A stretch of DNA of 40,718 nt from a virus, in the IMG/VR virus record IMGVR_UViG_3300037297_000048, positions 1 through 40,718 of that record. One strand, given 5' to 3'. Under the pieces are notes generated by a model. It did no database searches and was not told the origin of the DNA. It saw only the letters and a list, made by a program, of their open reading frames with translations. This document shows positions 38,174-40,718 of the stretch, piece after piece. How positions within the stretch are numbered: the first letter of the stretch is position 1; each line of letters begins with the position of its first letter. Position numbers and translations under genes: made by a program.

Positions 38174-38527
38174 TCAGAAGGGTGATTCAGAAAGAGGGTC
38201 GCTTGGATCGTTTACCGGAGGAACGTCCTCTTCGATGGAATCGGAACGGCTGCTGGAGTGGACTACGATCTTCCACCCGTTTAGGGCTGGGAAGTATCGT
38301 CCCTTGTACTCGTTGCCTTTGAGGTTGAAGCTGACCTGTACCATGTCCCCTCGCTTTACCTTGTTAAGAAGGTCGCACGACACCTTATAGAACTCGAACG
38401 GTATCTCCTGCGGGTACTTGTCGTCTGGATCGGTGACAACGACGGTCTGCTTGCAGAAGCCACTATTGAACTCCTCCCTGGGTAAGACGGCGAGTACTTT
38501 GCCTTGGAATGTATATGAATCACTCAT
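38174..38527 (-). CDS. DUF3127 OB-fold, SSB-like protein
   Basis: 117 aa. YTFQGKVLAVLPREEF...KQTVVVTDPDDKYPQEIPFEFYKVSCDLLNKVKRGDMVQVSFNLKGNEYKGRYFPALNGWKI is a DUF3127 pattern (OB-fold; frequent in Bacteroidota and in phages). The acidic C-terminus EEDVPPVNDPSDPLSESPF ends like the tail of bacterial SSB, which recruits partners through its last residues. Acts as phage single-strand binding protein by inference. Confidence 0.82.
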   Translation of the reverse strand: MSDSYTFQGKVLAVLPREEFNSGFCKQTVVVTDPDDKYPQEIPFEFYKVSCDLLNKVKRGDMVQVSFNLKGNEYKGRYFPALNGWKIVVHSSSRSDSIEEDVPPVNDPSDPLSESPF

Positions 38528-38552
38528 TGTTTTGTATTTGGTTTTTGGATTC

Positions 38553-39278
38553 TCAGAATGGAACTTCTAAAGATTCTATGGCAGCGCGAACAAACTTCAG
38601 GTCGCGTTCGATGATTTCAGCTTCGGCAAGGGATGGGTTATTTTCGTGGTGGGCCTTGATCCACTTCCCTAGCTGGACGAGTTTCGCCTCCTTCTCGTCT
38701 GGAGACTCGTCGTTCGATCCGGCAACGTCCGAGAGCTTGGTTCCCTTGGATGTCTTCCAGTCCTCCCACTTCTCGCAACCAACGTTGTGATCGACGTAGA
38801 CGGGCTTCGCTTCCTCTTTGGGCTCATGCTTTGCAGCAGTCTGCTTATGGGCTGGATTCGGCGTTGTAGTCGTGTCTGAGGACTCTGGAAGGTCTTCCCC
38901 TGCGTAGATGTAGATACCCAATCCAAACATCGCTAAGTTCTTCACAAGGCAACGCATCACAGTCTTGTTTATCTGGAAGCTGTTAGCCTGATCAGCATCA
39001 ACGCTCTGGTTTTTGAAATCCAAAACAGGCAACCACATCTCGTGCGATTCACCTTCCGCTGTAACGGATGTGTAAACCGATAAGCCGGTTCCGCATCGGA
39101 AGGCTACGCTTCCAGATTCGCTCTTTGCTATCTTGTACGTCGCATCTGGAGCGTGCTGCTTAAACAGCTTCCATGCGTGAGCCCAAGACAGGTATGTGAG
39201 ACCATTTTTTTTTTCGGTCCATTCGTTTACGTCGATCTTAGACAATCGATCGAATAGGGATTCTTTTACTTCGCTCAT
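38553..39278 (-). CDS. Sak-type (DUF1071) single-strand annealing protein
   Basis: 241 aa. Residues about 26-130: GLTYLSWAHAWKLFKQHAPDATYKI, VYTSVTAEGESHEMWLPVLDFKNQSV, INKTVMRCLVKNLAMFGLGIYIYAGEDL are diagnostic of the Rad52-like Sak family. The linker (residues 130-205) is polar; the C-terminus LEVPF resembles an SSB-like tail ending. Anneals complementary ssDNA with the exonuclease and DUF3127 protein during recombination-dependent replication. First of the recombination block; leader CCTAAAAAACAATG. Confidence 0.88.
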   Translation of the reverse strand: MSEVKESLFDRLSKIDVNEWTEKKNGLTYLSWAHAWKLFKQHAPDATYKIAKSESGSVAFRCGTGLSVYTSVTAEGESHEMWLPVLDFKNQSVDADQANSFQINKTVMRCLVKNLAMFGLGIYIYAGEDLPESSDTTTTPNPAHKQTAAKHEPKEEAKPVYVDHNVGCEKWEDWKTSKGTKLSDVAGSNDESPDEKEAKLVQLGKWIKAHHENNPSLAEAEIIERDLKFVRAAIESLEVPF

Positions 39279-39289
39279 TGTTTTTTAGG

Positions 39290-39718
39290 TTAGACTTTCT
39301 TTGTTAAAGTTCGCTCTACCGACCACCCTCTTTGCAGCCTAGTGCTTATGGTGGATGGTTTGATTCCTGTTGAAATGCTCCAGTCAGTGAGGGTCTTTCT
39401 CTCACCGTTGAATTCTAACCACACAGTATTCACTCTGTTGTTGGCATTTTCCTTTGGAGTTACCCATTTGCAATTCTCTGGGGAATAGCCTCTATCGTTA
39501 TCTATTCGATCTAGCTGCAATCCCTCTTGGTATCCATTAGCCACGGCCCAATCTATGAATGCCTTTGCAGATTTCCAAAGGCTGCACACTTTTATTTTCC
39601 TTACTTTATAGGACCGAGACTTAAGATATTTTCCTTGGCACCTCCGATGCATCTCCTTCCATACCTCGTGTATTTTGGTGCCCGTCATTCCGTGTTTAGT
39701 GTATATTCTTTTACTCAT
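39290..39718 (-). CDS. HNH/AP2-type homing endonuclease
   Basis: 142 aa. HGMTGTKIHEVWKEMHRRCQ entry, LQLDRIDNDRGYSPENCKWVTPKENANNR as the HNH-like core, and a C-terminal DNA-binding segment (LEFNGERKTLTDWSISTGIKPSTISTRLQRGWSVERTLT). Freestanding mobile element gene of a common phage type. A/T-rich relative to neighbours, leader contains TATTTTCTCACACATT; probably recently acquired. Confidence 0.82.
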   Translation of the reverse strand: MSKRIYTKHGMTGTKIHEVWKEMHRRCQGKYLKSRSYKVRKIKVCSLWKSAKAFIDWAVANGYQEGLQLDRIDNDRGYSPENCKWVTPKENANNRVNTVWLEFNGERKTLTDWSISTGIKPSTISTRLQRGWSVERTLTKKV

Positions 39719-39772
39719 GATTATGTGAGTATTTTCTCACACATTGTTAGGCGAGAACAAAATAGGTTAAAG

Positions 39773-39904
39773 TTATCGGTCAGCTATGGCTAAAGTGATG
39801 AAGAGGCAGATCATTACATCTGCCAACATTGCTGCCATGAGATGAATACCAGTTTGCTCTGCTTTGAGCTTCACTGTCGCGTAGACTATTGCCCAGGTAA
39901 TCAT
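39773..39904 (-). CDS. Small membrane peptide
   Basis: 43 aa. Start ATG 39904 overlaps the stop of the 30-aa gene in ATGA. Two hydrophobic stretches (ITWAIVYATV near the N-terminus; MLADVMICLFITLAIA near the C-terminus) suggest a membrane-associated peptide. The ATGA coupling is the main reason to call it. Function unknown. Confidence 0.55.
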   Translation of the reverse strand: MITWAIVYATVKLKAEQTGIHLMAAMLADVMICLFITLAIADR

Positions 39905-39993
39905 TTCGATCCTTTCTTCAGGTTGCATTCGTCGCTCTCAAGGAGCTCCTCGAGAGTTGGCTCCTCGCTTTCTGGCAGCGGGTACTCAGTCAT
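39901..39993 (-). CDS. Very small acidic peptide
   Basis: 30 aa, MTEYPLPESEEPTLEELLES..., acidic with Glu/Leu repeats. ATGA overlaps with both neighbours (39990-39993 and 39901-39904) make it part of a coupled chain, which is stronger evidence than its length. Confidence 0.5.
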   Translation of the reverse strand: MTEYPLPESEEPTLEELLESDECNLKKGSK

Positions 39994-40172
39994 GACTGTT
40001 TGCCTCCTTTACGCAGAAGCTCTGCTAGCTTGTCTGAATAGTCCTGCTCAAGCCTGAGCTGCTTACGGGTGTGCTCGAGCTCTACGCGTAGCCTGTCGTT
40101 CTCGGTCTTCGTATCCTGCCACATCGTCTGATACGACGGGCATACACGGGTGCGTTTCTTGTTCGCAGTCAT
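39990..40172 (-). CDS. Small coiled-coil protein
   Basis: 60 aa, basic N-terminus then a heptad-like helix (TKTENDRLRVELEHTRKQLRLEQDYSDKLAELLRK). ATGA overlaps on both sides. Probably a dimer; no family recognised. Confidence 0.65.
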   Translation of the reverse strand: MTANKKRTRVCPSYQTMWQDTKTENDRLRVELEHTRKQLRLEQDYSDKLAELLRKGGKQS

Positions 40173-40333
40173 CGCTCGCCTCCCAGCTTATCCCACTCGT
40201 AGTCAGCGATGCGGGGATCTTCGAGCTCGCAGTCGTCGTCAGCCTCTAGACTGTGGTCGCCGTCGTCATTGTCCGGCTCCATGTTGTCCCAGGCTCTCTG
40301 AGCGGCTTGGAAGCTCTTTCCGTGGTTATCCAT
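40169..40333 (-). CDS. Small acidic protein
   Basis: 54 aa from ATG 40333; a longer reading to 40480 lies across the preceding gene and is rejected. KSFQAAQRAWDNMEPDNDDGD resembles the A-x-R-x-x-DNM-x-P motif of a group of tiny phage proteins. C-terminal very acidic. ATGA coupling to the 60-aa gene; overlap of 8 nt with the upstream stop. Confidence 0.62.
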   Translation of the reverse strand: MDNHGKSFQAAQRAWDNMEPDNDDGDHSLEADDDCELEDPRIADYEWDKLGGER

Positions 40334-40628
40334 GGCTTTCTCCTTCCGTGATCTTGAGAAGCTTCTCGCGACGCTCATCGATCTCTTTAAGCTCCTGTTT
40401 AGCCTTGGCGATGGGATCATGTTTCGCCAGCTCTTTGAAAGCCTCTTCCATTGCTGCGAAGACGAATATGTTCTGATCATTCCGATTTCCTGTCATCCTC
40501 GGATCAGGGGTGTAATCTTGGGAATTGATGCAAAGCAAACTCAATCCTATCTCTTTTCGAATGCATTCGATTTCGGCATGTATTGCGATGATACGGGACT
40601 CCAAGTCCATGCGTGTTTCGTTATCCAT
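40326..40628 (-). CDS. Hypothetical coiled-coil protein (start lies in the terminal repeat)
   Basis: 100 aa from ATG 40628. Helical and charged; C-terminus MEEAFKELAKHDPIAKAKQELKEIDERREKLLKITEGE forms a coiled coil. Its first 12 codons lie in the right terminal repeat and are duplicated at bases 2-37. Across the circular junction its start lies 2 nt after the stop of the Imm-5-like gene at 40-624. Extension to 40712 reads the repeat array out of frame and is rejected. Confidence 0.7.
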   Translation of the reverse strand: MDNETRMDLESRIIAIHAEIECIRKEIGLSLLCINSQDYTPDPRMTGNRNDQNIFVFAAMEEAFKELAKHDPIAKAKQELKEIDERREKLLKITEGESHG

Positions 40629-40718
40629 AGCTATGCTGTGAAATAGGTTCGCAACTGGTCGATTTGAGCATCCCACGCAGCATCCCACGCAGCAGCCCTC
40701 GCAGCATCCCACGCAGCA
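40592..40718. repeat. Direct terminal repeat, right copy
   Basis: Identical to 1-127. Contains the start of the 100-aa gene and the 3' end of the Imm-5-like gene, including the first four repeat units (40670-40718). Confidence 0.9.

Noticed and set aside
1-40718. Integrase, attachment site or lysogeny module
   Set aside because: No tyrosine or serine recombinase motif was seen. The HTH protein alone does not show a temperate life style, and the tRNA genes are complete rather than attachment-site fragments.

Overview
The window looks like the complete genome of a tailed phage of the P22-like podovirus type, assembled as a circle. Bases 1-127 are repeated exactly at 40592-40718, so the unique length is about 40,591 bp. 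The evidence for the type is the gene string portal (about 700 aa), scaffold, P22-type coat protein, gp4-like and gp10-like head-completion proteins, three ejection-type proteins and a tailspike. No integrase, RNA polymerase, DNA polymerase or recognisable endolysin was found. The host cannot be named from the sequence. Strong Shine-Dalgarno sites (19249-19256, 6243-6248, and upstream of the minus-strand start at 7523) point to a bacterium with ordinary ribosomes. Many early genes instead start behind A-rich leaders.

Layout. (1) 1-3300: head of the leftward early operon (Imm-5-like repeat protein and its upstream operator), one canonical tRNA-Gly, several tRNA-like remnants, small rightward genes, a 600-bp structured non-coding gap, a PD-(D/E)XK-like protein, and tRNA-Ser(CGA), tRNA-Tyr(GTA) and tRNA-Ser(GCT). 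(2) 3100-7320: small rightward accessory genes, including DUF7694-like, ribbon-helix-helix and DUF1737-like proteins. They are separated by a family of structured intercistronic elements and followed by two membrane proteins that may form a lysis cassette. (3) 7290-9240: leftward operon of small genes (membrane protein, HTH protein, unknowns) ending in a strong terminator. (4) 9240-30511: non-coding regulatory gap, then the rightward packaging and virion block. (5) 30599-40628 and on through the junction to 624: one long leftward early operon. It holds RuvC-like resolvase, NinB-like protein, HNH endonucleases, a C5 cytosine methyltransferase with a second protein encoded in another frame, a DnaC-like helicase loader, a Gly-X repeat protein, DUF6948-like protein, a coiled-coil recombination accessory protein, a RecB-like exonuclease, a DUF3127 OB-fold protein, a Sak (DUF1071) annealing protein and a string of tiny translationally coupled genes.

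How it fits together. The leftward operon supplies recombination-dependent replication functions: exonuclease, annealing protein, ssDNA-binding-like protein, resolvase and NinB. It also supplies a helicase loader that presumably recruits the host helicase, and DNA methylation that may protect against restriction. The rightward late block packages DNA (TerS/TerL), builds the procapsid and tail, and ends with a carbohydrate-binding or degrading tailspike. Two operators share the half-site TTGCAACCAG, one in front of the leftward operon and one in a divergent promoter region, so a common regulator is likely. The least explained parts are the structured elements between cistrons at 4941-6257, the tRNA-like elements, the two codon-combinatorial repeat genes and the overlapping methyltransferase reading frames.
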